From contig PYER01000001.1 of the NCBI GenBank assembly GCA_003017855.1, positions 24,675 through 88,674 of the forward strand: a DNA stretch of 64,000 nucleotides, in the 5' to 3' direction. Source of the stretch: a filamentous cyanobacterium CCT1. Its GTDB lineage: Bacteria; Cyanobacteriota; Cyanobacteriia; Phormidesmidales; Phormidesmidaceae. Of the stretch, positions 53,552 to 62,329 are shown in pieces (positions within the stretch are counted from its first letter, which is position 1; the number at the start of each line of letters is the position of its first letter). Both the position numbers and the translations under genes were made by a program. Under the pieces are notes generated by a model. It was given only the letters and a program-made list of their open reading frames with translations, ran no database searches and was not told where the DNA came from.

Positions 53552-55372
53552 ATGGTGGAGCAGCCTGTGGACGAGGTAGACATTCTAGGTATTGACCTAG
53601 GTACAACCAACTCAGCCATCGCCATTTGGGAAGCTGAGGTGGAGCAGGTGCGGTTGCTGCCTAACGAAGAGGGCGATCGGGTTATTCCGTCGGCGGTGCT
53701 GTTTGACCCAGAGGCGCAAGAACCCACCGTTGGCAAAGCCGCTCTGAAACAACTGTTGCTCCATCCTGAGCAGGTAGTCTACTCGGTCAAGCGCTTTATT
53801 GGGCGCACCTTTAGTGATGAGTTGGTCAGCCAAGACCAGCGGCTAATGACCTACGCCATTCAAGAGGCCCAGCAGCGAAAGGTAGCTGTGCAGGTTGGCA
53901 AACTGCTTCTTACCCCGCCTCAGGTCTCGGCCTATGTGCTTAAGCACCTTAAAGCCAACGCCGAAGACACGCTAGGGCGAACGATCACCAAAGCGGTGAT
54001 CACGGTTCCTGCTTATTTCAATGAGTCTCAGCGGCAGGCCACGAAAGAAGCCGCTGAACTCGCCGGGCTGCATGTTCCCCGCATCATTAATGAGCCTACC
54101 GCTGCGGCCCTGGCCTTTGGCCTCAAAAAAGAACCCCAAATCATTGCGGTCTACGACCTAGGAGGCGGCACCTTTGATATCTCAATTTTAGAAATCAAGC
54201 CCGGTGGCCTATTTCGCGTCAAGGCAACGGATGGAGATACCCACCTGGGCGGTGATGACTTTGATGGAGCGGTGACCCATTGGTTAAAGCAAGCCTTTGA
54301 GTCTCAGCATGGCGTGTCGCTACAACTCGACCAAGACCGCAATCTTCGCGCTCGACTACAGGACGCAGCTCGGTCGCTCAAAATTGCCCTGACCAAGACG
54401 GAGCAGCATACTGTTGAGTTGCCTAACCTCTGTACCGTTAACGGCCAAGCCCTGGGGTTAGAGACCACCATTACCCGAGCACAGTTTGAGCAGTTGCTGC
54501 TGCCCTTAATTGAGCGATCGCTGGCCATTTGCGACTCGGTACTGGCCAAAGCCCGACTCAAACCCGAAGACATTCACCAGGTGCTGATGATCGGGGGGCA
54601 GACTCGCACCCCCGCTGTCAAAGCGGCCCTGAAAACCCGCTTTGGCTGGACTATCAATGACTCGGTCAACCCTGACGAAGCAGTCGCTCGCGGTGCGGCA
54701 GTACTAGCTGCAAGGCTGCAAGGCTACCTTCGCGATGAGGTCACCCTTTGGGATGTTACACCGCTTTCTCTAGGCATTGAGTTAGCCAATGGCAAGATGG
54801 ATGTGATTATTCAGGGCAATCAGCAGATTCCCATTACCAAGTGGCGCAAAGGCCCACAAGCGTTTACGACCCAGCGAGATGGACAGGAACGCATCCGCTT
54901 TCGGGTGTACCAGGGGGAACGGCCAGTGGCGATCGACAACACCCACATTGGCGACGTGGTGCTCAACCTGGCCACCTCTCGTCCCGCTGGGGAACCTAGA
55001 ATTCACTGTATGTTCAAGGTAGACCACGACGGCATTCTCCATGTGCGAGCAGAGGATGCCAGTACCGATGGAGAACCAGTGGAAGCAACCTTTGACCATG
55101 TGTATCGCTTGACGCAGGAGGAGGTGGAGGAAAAACTACGAGAAGCTGAAATTTACCAGGAGGCGGATCAGGCCACTGCTCGTCTGTTTTTGCTGGAAGA
55201 AGAGTTGCAGCGACTACGGCAGGTAGCGGATGATGAAGGGAGAATGCAGGATGCCCTATCGACATTTGAAACTGCGATCAATGAGCAAAATCTTGATCAG
55301 GCTGAGGCTCTGCTCTTAGAAATCAAGACAAATTTCCTGAAAGTTGCTTCGTCTATATCTCAAAGAGATTAA
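53552..55372 (+). CDS. Hsp70 (DnaK-family) chaperone, accessory copy
   Basis: The 606-residue protein has the Hsp70 ATPase signatures: [12 protein letters not shown] at about 13-24, [28 protein letters not shown] and [13 protein letters not shown]. The substrate-binding beta domain follows ([10 protein letters not shown]) and then a shortened helical lid. It lacks the EEVD-type or long disordered tail and is a little shorter than housekeeping DnaK (about 635). Placement 56 bases after a propeller gene in a defence operon, without dnaJ or grpE, marks it as a specialised copy. Hsp70s occur in predicted ternary conflict systems where they may control assembly or threat sensing. Confidence 0.88.
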   Translation: MVEQPVDEVDILGIDLGTTNSAIAIWEAEVEQVRLLPNEEGDRVIPSAVLFDPEAQEPTVGKAALKQLLLHPEQVVYSVKRFIGRTFSDELVSQDQRLMTYAIQEAQQRKVAVQVGKLLLTPPQVSAYVLKHLKANAEDTLGRTITKAVITVPAYFNESQRQATKEAAELAGLHVPRIINEPTAAALAFGLKKEPQIIAVYDLGGGTFDISILEIKPGGLFRVKATDGDTHLGGDDFDGAVTHWLKQAFESQHGVSLQLDQDRNLRARLQDAARSLKIALTKTEQHTVELPNLCTVNGQALGLETTITRAQFEQLLLPLIERSLAICDSVLAKARLKPEDIHQVLMIGGQTRTPAVKAALKTRFGWTINDSVNPDEAVARGAAVLAARLQGYLRDEVTLWDVTPLSLGIELANGKMDVIIQGNQQIPITKWRKGPQAFTTQRDGQERIRFRVYQGERPVAIDNTHIGDVVLNLATSRPAGEPRIHCMFKVDHDGILHVRAEDASTDGEPVEATFDHVYRLTQEEVEEKLREAEIYQEADQATARLFLLEEELQRLRQVADDEGRMQDALSTFETAINEQNLDQAEALLLEIKTNFLKVASSISQRD

Positions 55373-55414
55373 GCTTTTCAAACATTTTTGGTTTACTTGT
55401 AGGGAGATAGAACA

Positions 55415-55723
55415 GTGAATATTGACAAAGAAGCTACTATTGAAGTCATCACCTTAGAAGACGAAAATTTATCTCGCTCTGGACGCCAAGAACTAGTCAG
55501 CAATCCAATGTCCGTGAGCAATCTCCGGCAACAGTTTAAGGAGTTCATGGCTAACCTTCAGTCTATCATCGAAGAAGATGTAGAAACTAATGGAGCATTT
55601 CATCTAAGTGAAGTGCAATTTAGTGCAGAAATCACAACTAACGGAGAGTTTAAATTAATGGGTACAGGAATTGGAGTTGAAGGTAAGAGTGCTGTAACTT
55701 TCACATTAAATCGAAGGCAATGA
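55415..55723 (+). CDS. Small Pepco-like (protease-co-occurring) protein
   Basis: The 102-residue protein starts at a GTG (55415) preceded by GGGAG (about 55401-55405). The second half has the pattern FHLSEVQFSAEITTNGEFKLMGTGIGVEGKSAVTF, two beta-hairpins with a central Gly. This resembles the small domains found with trypsin-, CHAT- or caspase-like proteases in bacterial conflict systems (Pepco/trypco group). These are thought to hold the protease or recruit effectors. It is the last gene of the CHAT/STAND/Hsp70 set and is followed by a hairpin with T run. Family assignment is from memory of the pattern only. Confidence 0.6.
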   Translation: MNIDKEATIEVITLEDENLSRSGRQELVSNPMSVSNLRQQFKEFMANLQSIIEEDVETNGAFHLSEVQFSAEITTNGEFKLMGTGIGVEGKSAVTFTLNRRQ

Positions 55724-55738
55724 GTTTGGATGAAGATT

Positions 55739-55760
55739 CCAGAAAATCTGGCATTTTTCT
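55739..55760 (+). terminator. Short intrinsic terminator between convergent operons
   Basis: CCAGA-AAA-TCTGG (55739-55751) is followed by CATTTTTCT. The stem is only 5 bp but the T run is good, and it lies 16 bases after the last gene of the plus-strand operon and before the stop of dpdA on the other strand. Confidence 0.5.
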
Positions 55761-55793
55761 AAATAATAGAATTTTCCACTCAAGCACCCCGTT

Positions 55794-57851
55794 CTATAGC
55801 AGATCAGCTAAACGCTTATAGAAGATGTAAGTGTTGTGAAAGCCTCTCCGCCGGTTCCGGTTGTTGTTTCGGAAGATAGCGACCTCAATACCAACTTGCT
55901 GGCAGATCTTGCAATCACAAGCTTTCCATGGCTTATCTTCCAGCATTTCAAAATATTTCTGCCGCCGTTTGGCGCGTAGCTTCTCCAGTTTCTCAGGCTT
56001 ATCCTCATCCTCTGATAGATCGAGTGCCTCATTGTAAGTTGCTGCAGCATCCAGGGCGGCCTCAATACCTAAACGGCCAGCATCATATTCTCTTAGGGCA
56101 GTCAAAGCGTCTTGCTCCAGGCCCTCCAAAGTCTCAAAGTCATAATGTCCAACATTTAGCACTTTTTTTGCTCGGTTACCAGTCACAGGCGGCACCCGAA
56201 TCGCCATGTAATGCCTGCCTGACAGAGTATGGTAGTTTTTGTCCGAAGACAACCAAGCTTGGCGCAATGGCCCAGCGGAGTCAAAACTGGTAACGCCCAG
56301 GTGTTGAAATATCGGTACAGCCTCAACCCGTGCCACCCCAAATAAGTGAATGCGCACATGGGGTTCTACATGGGGATGAATAGCTTTGAGCACCGGAATA
56401 ATTTCTCGGTTTTGAGCACGGGCTAGCCCGCCGATCGCGATAAAGTCATACCCCATCTGAATTAAGGCCTTAACCGAGTCGGCATAGGTTTCTGGATTCC
56501 AACCCTGGGCTACACCGATGGGTTTAAAGTTGTATCGTTGGGCTTTGTGGCGAACCAAAAAATCTTCGGCGTTCTTAAGTGTTAGGTTATATCGCTTCTC
56601 TCGAACTCCTGATACTGCAAATGGCCCAAAGATTAGATGGTCAATGCTGACACCGTAGTTAAAGCCTAACCGCTCATAGTAGTCTAGAATCTCATCTGTT
56701 TTATAGGGTGGCTCATCTTCTTTGACATAGCCAAAGGCTCCACAATCTCCCATGATATCGCCAGAGAAGCGTACAAAATCATGCACACCAACTTTCTCAA
56801 ATCTCTCTCGTTTTGTCTGGCTGCTGTCAATAACGATCTTAGAAATTAGAATGCCGTTGTAGTTGGGCTGAGGATATATCTCATGAGCATAGACATCATC
56901 TCTGTAAGGATCTCGATCTTCTGGGACTTTCTCAGTCAGAAAATTATATTTTGGGTAAACTCTATCATCCCATTCAGGAATGAAGTACTGAGTCCCTAAA
57001 TGCTGATTAGGCGCAGGAGGAACATCTGGGACTTTCAGAAGATTATCATTTTGGACGGCTGTCTTTTTAGAGGTGCTTTTTCTCTTTCGAGGTGTAGAGG
57101 GCACCTGCTGAAAGACCTCAGCCATAGCCAATTGAATGGTTTGATTCTTGGCAACTTGCTGATCAATCAATGCCTGGAACGTTTGTGGTGTCTCGTAGAC
57201 CTCCTTTAGCAGCGTTGGTTGGGAGGCAACTATCTCGGCAAACTGTTTAAATAAAAACCCCTTTAGCCCAACCATCCCGTAGCGGTACCGTTTCGCCTCC
57301 GGGTTTGATAAGGGCATGACATAGGTCTTAGCTGCCATACCCTGAATACCATCAGCTTGCCCTCGTGAAGCCAGGAAGACAAAAGTCTGATCAGCCCGAG
57401 AGGCTAGGGGTAAGGTTGCTGCCCTGAGGTAGTGATCGCCTAGCAGAAAAAAGATGAGATCGTAGGCGGGGATGAGAGATGCGATCGCATCATGAACACC
57501 CAAATGAATCGCCCAAGCATCGACCTCGTGGGATTTCATGCCGTTGAAGGTGACTTCGTAGGGCACAATCACTTGCCTCTCAGAAATCACCCCATAGCCT
57601 GCTGACAAAATTCTCACATCCAGAGCTTCATGTCCGATGGCATCACGGAGTTTCTGGACACCTTCCATCAACCGCAGGTGCTGCATTCCGGTGTACATTT
57701 TACCGGCAGGGCAAGCGTAATCTCCCAGTTCAACTTCCCGATCTATGAGTCGAGCCTCATCCTTAAAGTCTTCGATCGTGAGTTGCTGCTCAGGCTTAAA
57801 CCGCTTTTCCCCAGTGCAGGATGTAATGACTAGAACACGGGGGTAGGGCAT
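55794..57851 (-). CDS. dpdA: DpdA, DNA-guanine transglycosylase (TGT superfamily) with N-terminal YaaA/DUF6884-like domain
   Basis: The 685-residue protein has an N-terminal domain (about 4-185) that reads [13 protein letters not shown]...YTGMQ...ILSAGYGVI...VPYE, a DUF6884/YaaA-like fold. A linker with a basic KRK stretch near 256-263 leads to a TGT barrel with GDCGAF (Asp369) and SIDHLIFG (Asp404). GVAQG (446-450) and GGLARAQ (474-480) follow, then the zinc site C645-x-C647-x2-C650...H672, the same spacing as in tRNA-guanine transglycosylases. DpdA exchanges guanine in DNA for preQ0. Its ATG follows AGGAG by 5 bases and overlaps queC by 22 bases, so enzyme and precursor synthesis are co-expressed. 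Location with queC/E/D and dpd genes excludes an ordinary tRNA enzyme. Confidence 0.85.
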   Translation of the reverse strand: MPYPRVLVITSCTGEKRFKPEQQLTIEDFKDEARLIDREVELGDYACPAGKMYTGMQHLRLMEGVQKLRDAIGHEALDVRILSAGYGVISERQVIVPYEVTFNGMKSHEVDAWAIHLGVHDAIASLIPAYDLIFFLLGDHYLRAATLPLASRADQTFVFLASRGQADGIQGMAAKTYVMPLSNPEAKRYRYGMVGLKGFLFKQFAEIVASQPTLLKEVYETPQTFQALIDQQVAKNQTIQLAMAEVFQQVPSTPRKRKSTSKKTAVQNDNLLKVPDVPPAPNQHLGTQYFIPEWDDRVYPKYNFLTEKVPEDRDPYRDDVYAHEIYPQPNYNGILISKIVIDSSQTKRERFEKVGVHDFVRFSGDIMGDCGAFGYVKEDEPPYKTDEILDYYERLGFNYGVSIDHLIFGPFAVSGVREKRYNLTLKNAEDFLVRHKAQRYNFKPIGVAQGWNPETYADSVKALIQMGYDFIAIGGLARAQNREIIPVLKAIHPHVEPHVRIHLFGVARVEAVPIFQHLGVTSFDSAGPLRQAWLSSDKNYHTLSGRHYMAIRVPPVTGNRAKKVLNVGHYDFETLEGLEQDALTALREYDAGRLGIEAALDAAATYNEALDLSEDEDKPEKLEKLRAKRRQKYFEMLEDKPWKACDCKICQQVGIEVAIFRNNNRNRRRGFHNTYIFYKRLADLL

Positions 57852-58552
57852 TCAATCTCCTGAGCATGTAGTCGTCGGCCTATCAACGTTGCCAGATCAG
57901 AGCGTCCGGCGTCAATTAAGGCTTTATCCCGAATCCGGCACGAATCGCAGCGTCCACAGGGTTCTTTGCCCCCGTCGTAACACGACCAAGTCTCTTCAAT
58001 GGGAACACCCAAGCTGAGGGCACGATGGACGATCGCGACCTTAGAGTCCATCACCAGCGGAGCGATCAGCCTAGGGGCATTGCCTTCTAGGCCAGCTTTG
58101 GATGACAGTTGAGCTAACTGCTGGAATGTCTCTAAATATTCAGGCCGACAGTCGGGGTAACCCGAATAATCGACAGCATTAATGCCCAGGTAAATTGCCT
58201 CAGCTTGTTTGGCCTCTGCCAAGGAGAGGGCGATCGCAATAAATACCGTATTCCGCCCAGGCACATAGGTCGAGGGAATCACCTCAGACTGAACACCGTC
58301 CTGGGGCAGGGTCTCATTCATATCTGTCAGGGAGGAACCACCCCATTGAGCCAGGTTCACCTCCATCACATAGTGGTCTTGAATGCCCAGGTGGGCCGCA
58401 ATTTTGCGCGCAGCTTCTAGCTCTCGGTCATGGCGCTGGCCATAGCGAAAGGAAATGGCGACCGGGGTATAGCCGTCTGCGATTGCCTGGGCTGCTGCCG
58501 TGGCAGAATCAAGGCCACCCGAGAGTAGAACAATGGCTTTGGGTTGGGGCAT
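57830..58552 (-). CDS. queC: QueC, 7-cyano-7-deazaguanine (preQ0) synthase
   Basis: The 240-residue protein has the PP-loop ATP-pyrophosphatase motif SGGLDS at 11-16, YVPGRN near 96-101, and the C-terminal zinc site C191, C199, C202, C205. QueC converts 7-carboxy-7-deazaguanine to preQ0 with ammonia and ATP. The length is standard. It starts 2 bases after queE and overlaps dpdA, so preQ0 is made in the same operon as the enzyme that inserts it in DNA. No queF is nearby, as expected when preQ0 itself is the product needed. Confidence 0.92.
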   Translation of the reverse strand: MPQPKAIVLLSGGLDSATAAAQAIADGYTPVAISFRYGQRHDRELEAARKIAAHLGIQDHYVMEVNLAQWGGSSLTDMNETLPQDGVQSEVIPSTYVPGRNTVFIAIALSLAEAKQAEAIYLGINAVDYSGYPDCRPEYLETFQQLAQLSSKAGLEGNAPRLIAPLVMDSKVAIVHRALSLGVPIEETWSCYDGGKEPCGRCDSCRIRDKALIDAGRSDLATLIGRRLHAQEIECPTPVF

Positions 58553-58554
58553 AG

Positions 58555-59205
58555 CTATTGGACTCCCAAGAATTTATGAGTTTGAAGGCTAACGCGCCAC
58601 TGGGGATGTTTCAAGACATAGGCGAACACTTTGTCGCAACTGCTAGGCGTTTCCCACTCGGGTTGCAGTAACTTGGTAACAGTGGATGAGACCTGAGTGG
58701 CTTGCTGCTCGGCCCATTCCAAATCAGTCTCATTCCCAATCACAACCTTGAGTTCGTTAGCATGGGCATAAATGCTGGCATGGGGAGGCTTAAATCGCTT
58801 GGGCGAAAACGTCACCCAGTCAAAGGTGCCGCTAAAGGGATGAGCACCGGATGTCTCAAGGTGTGTCTGAAGACCGGCTTCTTTGAGTTGCCCAGTTAGG
58901 GCAGAAAGATCGTGCATCAGGGGCTCTCCTCCCGTGATCACGACAATTTGAGGATTGGCAGATCGGGCTTCAGCAACCAATTCTTCAGGGGTTTTCAGAG
59001 GAAAGCGCTTGGGGTTCCACGATTGCTTAGTGTCGCACCATGAGCAACCCACGTCGCACCCGGCTAACCGAATGAAGAAGGCATTTGTGCCTGCCCACAT
59101 TCCTTCCCCTTGAATAGAGTGGAACGTTTCAACCACAGGCAGTTCTAACGCTAATGCTGAAGATTCAGTCGCCTGGGAGATCGTGGTCGGGGAGATCATT
59201 TTCAT
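58555..59205 (-). CDS. queE: QueE, 7-carboxy-7-deazaguanine synthase (radical SAM)
   Basis: The 216-residue protein has FHSIQGEG at about 28-35 and the radical-SAM cluster C50-DVG-C54-SW-C57, followed by GGEPLMH and THLETSGAH. QueE rearranges 6-carboxytetrahydropterin to 7-carboxy-7-deazaguanine using SAM and a 4Fe-4S cluster. The start at 59205 lies inside the end of the preceding gene (41-base overlap) and no clear ribosome site is visible; the second Met (residue 3) is equally possible. Size and motifs are complete. Confidence 0.9.
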   Translation of the reverse strand: MKMISPTTISQATESSALALELPVVETFHSIQGEGMWAGTNAFFIRLAGCDVGCSWCDTKQSWNPKRFPLKTPEELVAEARSANPQIVVITGGEPLMHDLSALTGQLKEAGLQTHLETSGAHPFSGTFDWVTFSPKRFKPPHASIYAHANELKVVIGNETDLEWAEQQATQVSSTVTKLLQPEWETPSSCDKVFAYVLKHPQWRVSLQTHKFLGVQ

Positions 59206-59575
59206 CTATAGCTTGAACAGCACCAGACTCGATATAGTTTTGCCACCAATCATCTATCTCATTGGGCACAGGGAGGAGATGGTGGGATAAGGCATCTCGA
59301 ATGACCAAGATTTTCCCTGCTTCAGTCCACTCGTGATCAACGCTATGGGGGCGCGATACCGGAAGAGGGAAGGCGGGATCTTGATCCATCAGTGCAGCAG
59401 CAATATCACGGATGTCAAACTGACGCCTAAGATTACCTTCATCCCTACTGGTGGAGAATTGAAAGGTCATCGGAGAAGAAGCATCACCATTTTTATAAAC
59501 CCGGTATACGGATTGCCCTGCGACTTCGCAGAAGACCTCAGGGCTCACATACTCTTCAGTGACAAAGACTGGCAT
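59165..59575 (-). CDS. Unknown protein within the queD-queE-queC-dpdA operon
   Basis: The protein has 136 residues from the ATG at 59575, which has AAAGGAGG right before it. An in-frame TTG at 59599 gives 144 residues but no ribosome site. The acidic soluble protein has a beta-rich first half (VFVTEEYVSPEVF, QSVYRVYKNGD, FQFSTSRDE), a helix RRQFDIRDIAAAL, and a C-terminal acidic tail. It lies between queD, 20 bases upstream, and queE, which it overlaps by 41 bases, so it is translated with the pathway. I do not recognise the family; it is a candidate accessory protein of this operon. Confidence 0.7.
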   Translation of the reverse strand: MPVFVTEEYVSPEVFCEVAGQSVYRVYKNGDASSPMTFQFSTSRDEGNLRRQFDIRDIAAALMDQDPAFPLPVSRPHSVDHEWTEAGKILVIRDALSHHLLPVPNEIDDWWQNYIESGAVQAIDENDLPDHDLPGD

Positions 59576-59595
59576 AGGATGCCTCCTTTGAGCGT

Positions 59596-59985
59596 TCAAT
59601 CATCTTCATACTCAACCCAGGAATTCGGCGTTTCCGAGACTGCCACTTTTAGCTGAATACCGTCAGGGAGAGACTTCTTCGTCTTGTCATAGATGTACTG
59701 GGCAATCATCTCGGCGGTGGTTTCATAACCTTCAGGCAGCACATCATTCAGCACACAATGATCTAACCCACCCTTGAGCATGTCTTTCTTCGCCCAGCGC
59801 AGAGTACGAAAGTCGGCCACCATAACCGGATAGGGGCAAAACTCCGACGCCCTCAGTTGAGAGGTGGTGGCCTCAACGCGCACCCGATAGGTATGCCCAT
59901 GCATACGCCCGCAGGGGCCGTCATAGTCTTTGATGTAGTGGGCGGCATCAAAGGAAAATTCTGTTTTGACGCTCCACTTGGGCAT
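59596..59985 (-). CDS. queD: QueD, 6-carboxytetrahydropterin synthase
   Basis: The 129-residue protein has the QueD/PTPS metal and catalytic residues: FDAAH (His16), CGRMHGH (Cys25, His29, His31) and LDHCVLND. The conserved Glu of SETPNS lies near the end. QueD turns 7,8-dihydroneopterin triphosphate into 6-carboxytetrahydropterin, the first dedicated step to preQ0; the preceding step (FolE) must come from elsewhere in the genome. It is the first gene of the operon, with a promoter-like pair 23-51 bases upstream of its ATG. Confidence 0.9.
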   Translation of the reverse strand: MPKWSVKTEFSFDAAHYIKDYDGPCGRMHGHTYRVRVEATTSQLRASEFCPYPVMVADFRTLRWAKKDMLKGGLDHCVLNDVLPEGYETTAEMIAQYIYDKTKKSLPDGIQLKVAVSETPNSWVEYEDD

Positions 59986-60007
59986 AACGCATTGCCTTGG
60001 CCAGCCT

Positions 60008-60036
60008 ATAGTACAATTATCCTATCTATAAGGCAA
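60008..60036 (-). promoter_or_regulatory. Promoter of the queD-dpdA operon
   Basis: On the minus strand TTGCCT (60031-60036) and TACTAT (60008-60013) are separated by exactly 17 bases, each with four of six consensus bases. Transcription would begin near 60001, about 16 bases before the queD ATG. Confidence 0.45.
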
Positions 60037-60087
60037 GCTTTAGCAATGCCCTTAAGATAGAACTTGCTCATTCTAAGGCAAATCTAC

Positions 60088-60226
60088 ATATAGCGTTGTG
60101 GGAAGATGAATTTAGATTTCTTAACGCTATATCAAGCACTGGCATGTCTAGAAGGCGCTGTAGGCGGGTGTATCCTACTTGTGTCACCTTGTTCGTCCCG
60201 TTGTTCCGGATGAGCAACGGGACGAA
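60088..60226. repeat. Two inverted repeats in the gap right of queD
   Basis: ATATAGCGTT (60088-60097) is inverted as AACGCTATAT (60123-60132). TTCGTCCCGTTG (60192-60203) is inverted as CAACGGGACGAA (60215-60226), a 12-bp stem with an 11-base loop and no T run. The 345-base gap 59986-60330 holds these and the queD promoter but no convincing gene. They could mark the island's right end or a small palindromic repeat; I saw no copy of the tRNA-Thr 3' end here. Confidence 0.5.
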
Positions 60227-60330
60227 GGAGATCGATCTCACGCGAGGTAGGGATTCTTCACTTCGTAAGCACTTCGTTTTTGGAAAGGCTAACCCTTATT
60301 CTTTGCGTAACACTGTACTAGTGCAGCTGT

Positions 60331-61605
60331 CTATTTATCATCCATAGAGCGCCTGGGCTTAGACTTGCCCGATCGCGACAGGTTAAACGACTGCGAAAAC
60401 GCCTTCTTACGGGCACTGGTCACATTGCCGCGCTGGTAGTCAGCCTCTAAATCTTCCAGCACCGCCTGCTCCTCCATCAGCATGGCGCTGGGGGCCATAG
60501 CGGCCATCGCCAGGCGGGCATCGGTGAGAGATTGTCGGGCCGAGGCAAAGTCGCCCCGGTCAGAAAACTGGATCGCTTCGCGACGAGCACGAGCCGCCAT
60601 CAGCAACGCCACCTGCTCTTGCACCGATTCATTGGCGGGAAAATCGCTGAATTGCTCAGCACTCACCAGGGGCAGCTCCATCCCGGCCCGCAGCACCTGT
60701 CGACCCGGCTGGTCGCGATCATCCCAGGCTAGCCGCACCTGCATGAGTTCACCGCTCTGGCTCAGGGCGGGCACCTGCAACCGCACCACCACTTGGATAG
60801 GAGACCCCACCATCAGGTTGGGCAGTTTATAGCGCCGGGTGTCGGTCATTTCAAAGTCATTCAGCACGTCCATGACCGAGACGCCGTTGCCTGGTTTGAT
60901 GCCTAGGCTGACCCGCTGGCCCAAGGTGGCGGCCAGACCCGACAGCTCGGTTTCAAAAATCGTCGGCAGCTGGTCGGCAGACTCGATGTGGAAGAAGTTG
61001 CCGTCGCCGCTGCGGGCCATCGCCGCCAGCAGGTCTTCGCTGTAGTCGTCGCCAATGCCCAGGGTGGTGGTGCTGACGCCGCGCTGAGCTAGGCCGTGAA
61101 CGTCACTAGCGATCGCATCCACCCTCGTCTCCCCCACATTGGCCAGCCCATCGGAGAGCACAATCACCCGGTTGAGCTGGGCGGGGTTGAGGTACTGGCT
61201 CACCTGCACTCCGCCTTCGACCCAACCGGCGTGGAGAGCAGTGGAGCCTCGCGAGTGGACGTGGCTAAGCTTCTCTAGCAGGGTGTTTTTGTCAGTAGCC
61301 AGGGTGCTGGGGACGAGGGTTTCAACGCGATCATCGAAGAGGACAATGCTGATGCGATCGCAGGGCAGCAAATTCTCCACCGCAAAGCAGGCAGCCTCAC
61401 GTGCATAGTGCATCTTTTGCCCCTGCATAGAGCCAGAACGATCGATCGCCAGGCTCAGGTTAAGTGGCACGCGATCCGCCTTGAGGGTGACGGCAGGAGG
61501 CGTGATTCGCACCAGCACATCGAGCGTCATGGGCTGCTGGTTGACGATCGCCCCGTGGAGCGGAATCAGTTCGACGGTGGGCAGTGCGGGTTTGGCTTGG
61601 GTCAT
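60331..61605 (-). CDS. VWA-domain protein with intact MIDAS motif
   Basis: The 424-residue protein contains a von Willebrand factor A domain (about 45-215) with the metal-site motif D55-R-S57-G-S59 and later metal ligands in the SDGLANVGE region. A beta-sandwich and a helical C-terminal part with a basic tail follow. There is no signal peptide. The layout of VWA followed by a beta-rich part is common in bacterial proteins that bind protein partners in a Mg2+-dependent way. It overlaps the MerR-like gene by 4 bases, so the two form an operon. It belongs to the flank, not clearly to the defence island. Confidence 0.82.
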   Translation of the reverse strand: MTQAKPALPTVELIPLHGAIVNQQPMTLDVLVRITPPAVTLKADRVPLNLSLAIDRSGSMQGQKMHYAREAACFAVENLLPCDRISIVLFDDRVETLVPSTLATDKNTLLEKLSHVHSRGSTALHAGWVEGGVQVSQYLNPAQLNRVIVLSDGLANVGETRVDAIASDVHGLAQRGVSTTTLGIGDDYSEDLLAAMARSGDGNFFHIESADQLPTIFETELSGLAATLGQRVSLGIKPGNGVSVMDVLNDFEMTDTRRYKLPNLMVGSPIQVVVRLQVPALSQSGELMQVRLAWDDRDQPGRQVLRAGMELPLVSAEQFSDFPANESVQEQVALLMAARARREAIQFSDRGDFASARQSLTDARLAMAAMAPSAMLMEEQAVLEDLEADYQRGNVTSARKKAFSQSFNLSRSGKSKPRRSMDDK

Positions 61606-62267
61606 GGTGGCCTCTGAGTGGATTTGAGGTGGGCGAGATGGTCAGCGATGAGCTGGAGCAGGCTGTCCCGCTCGTGGGCGGTGGCGGGGGCTGCAAAGTC
61701 TTGGCGAACATGGAGTTCTAGACCGTCGAGGATCTCTAGACGAGCCCAGGTTTGGGGGGTAGATGTCGATGGGGTAGCGGGTGCCGAAGCAGGTGCTGCC
61801 AGGGGAGCCTGCATCGCGAAACTGGCAGAGCGCTTTGGTAAGTGGTCTGATGGAGAGGATTCCCTGCGATTGCGAATTTGGGACAAAAACGCCAGCGCTG
61901 GGTTTGCCGCCTCCACCGTCAGCTGCACGCCGCCTTGCAGAATGTCTTCCAACGCCGTATCAGCCTGACCGCCAATTAGGCTGCCGATGGAGCTAGCGCT
62001 GTAGCCCTCCGCCAACAGACGACGAAGCACCAGCAATTGCAGTAGATGTCGGTAGGTGTACCGAGCTTCGCGCCCCTGCTTGAGGGGCTTGTCTAACCAT
62101 CCCTGAGTGGTGTAGTAACGCACCAGCCGAGGGTTCACCGGTTCTTGCCCGCGATTTCCAGAACTCTGGTCGGGCAAAAACTGGGGTAACAGGTCGTTGG
62201 TCACCTCAACGAAGCGATCTAAGACCATCTCGGGCTGTTGCTGGGCAATCTGTTGCAACATGCTCAT
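61602..62267 (-). CDS. MerR-like regulator
   Basis: The 221-residue protein has a winged-helix MerR segment at about 45-100 (PRLVRYYTTQGWLDKP...ARYTYRHLLQLLVLRRLLAEGYSASSIGSLI). A helical N-terminal extension precedes it, and a C-terminal region with Pro/Ser/Thr-rich linker and final helices follows. No metal-binding Cys are visible, so the signal is not a classic metal. It overlaps the VWA gene by 4 bases and is divergent from the dehydrogenase gene. TTGCAA occurs twice in the gap (62285-62290 and 62316-62321) and may be an operator half-site. Confidence 0.75.
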   Translation of the reverse strand: MSMLQQIAQQQPEMVLDRFVEVTNDLLPQFLPDQSSGNRGQEPVNPRLVRYYTTQGWLDKPLKQGREARYTYRHLLQLLVLRRLLAEGYSASSIGSLIGGQADTALEDILQGGVQLTVEAANPALAFLSQIRNRRESSPSDHLPKRSASFAMQAPLAAPASAPATPSTSTPQTWARLEILDGLELHVRQDFAAPATAHERDSLLQLIADHLAHLKSTQRPP

Positions 62268-62329
62268 AGGCCCATGATAGACACTTGCAAATTAAACTGT
62301 CAATATCACTCCGAATTGCAATCACTTCC

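Noticed and set aside
55794..57851. Interpretation as an ordinary tRNA-guanine transglycosylase
   Set aside because: The protein is about 300 residues longer than bacterial Tgt, has an extra N-terminal domain, and is in an operon with preQ0 genes inside a dpd island; bacterial Tgt uses preQ1 and would go with queF.
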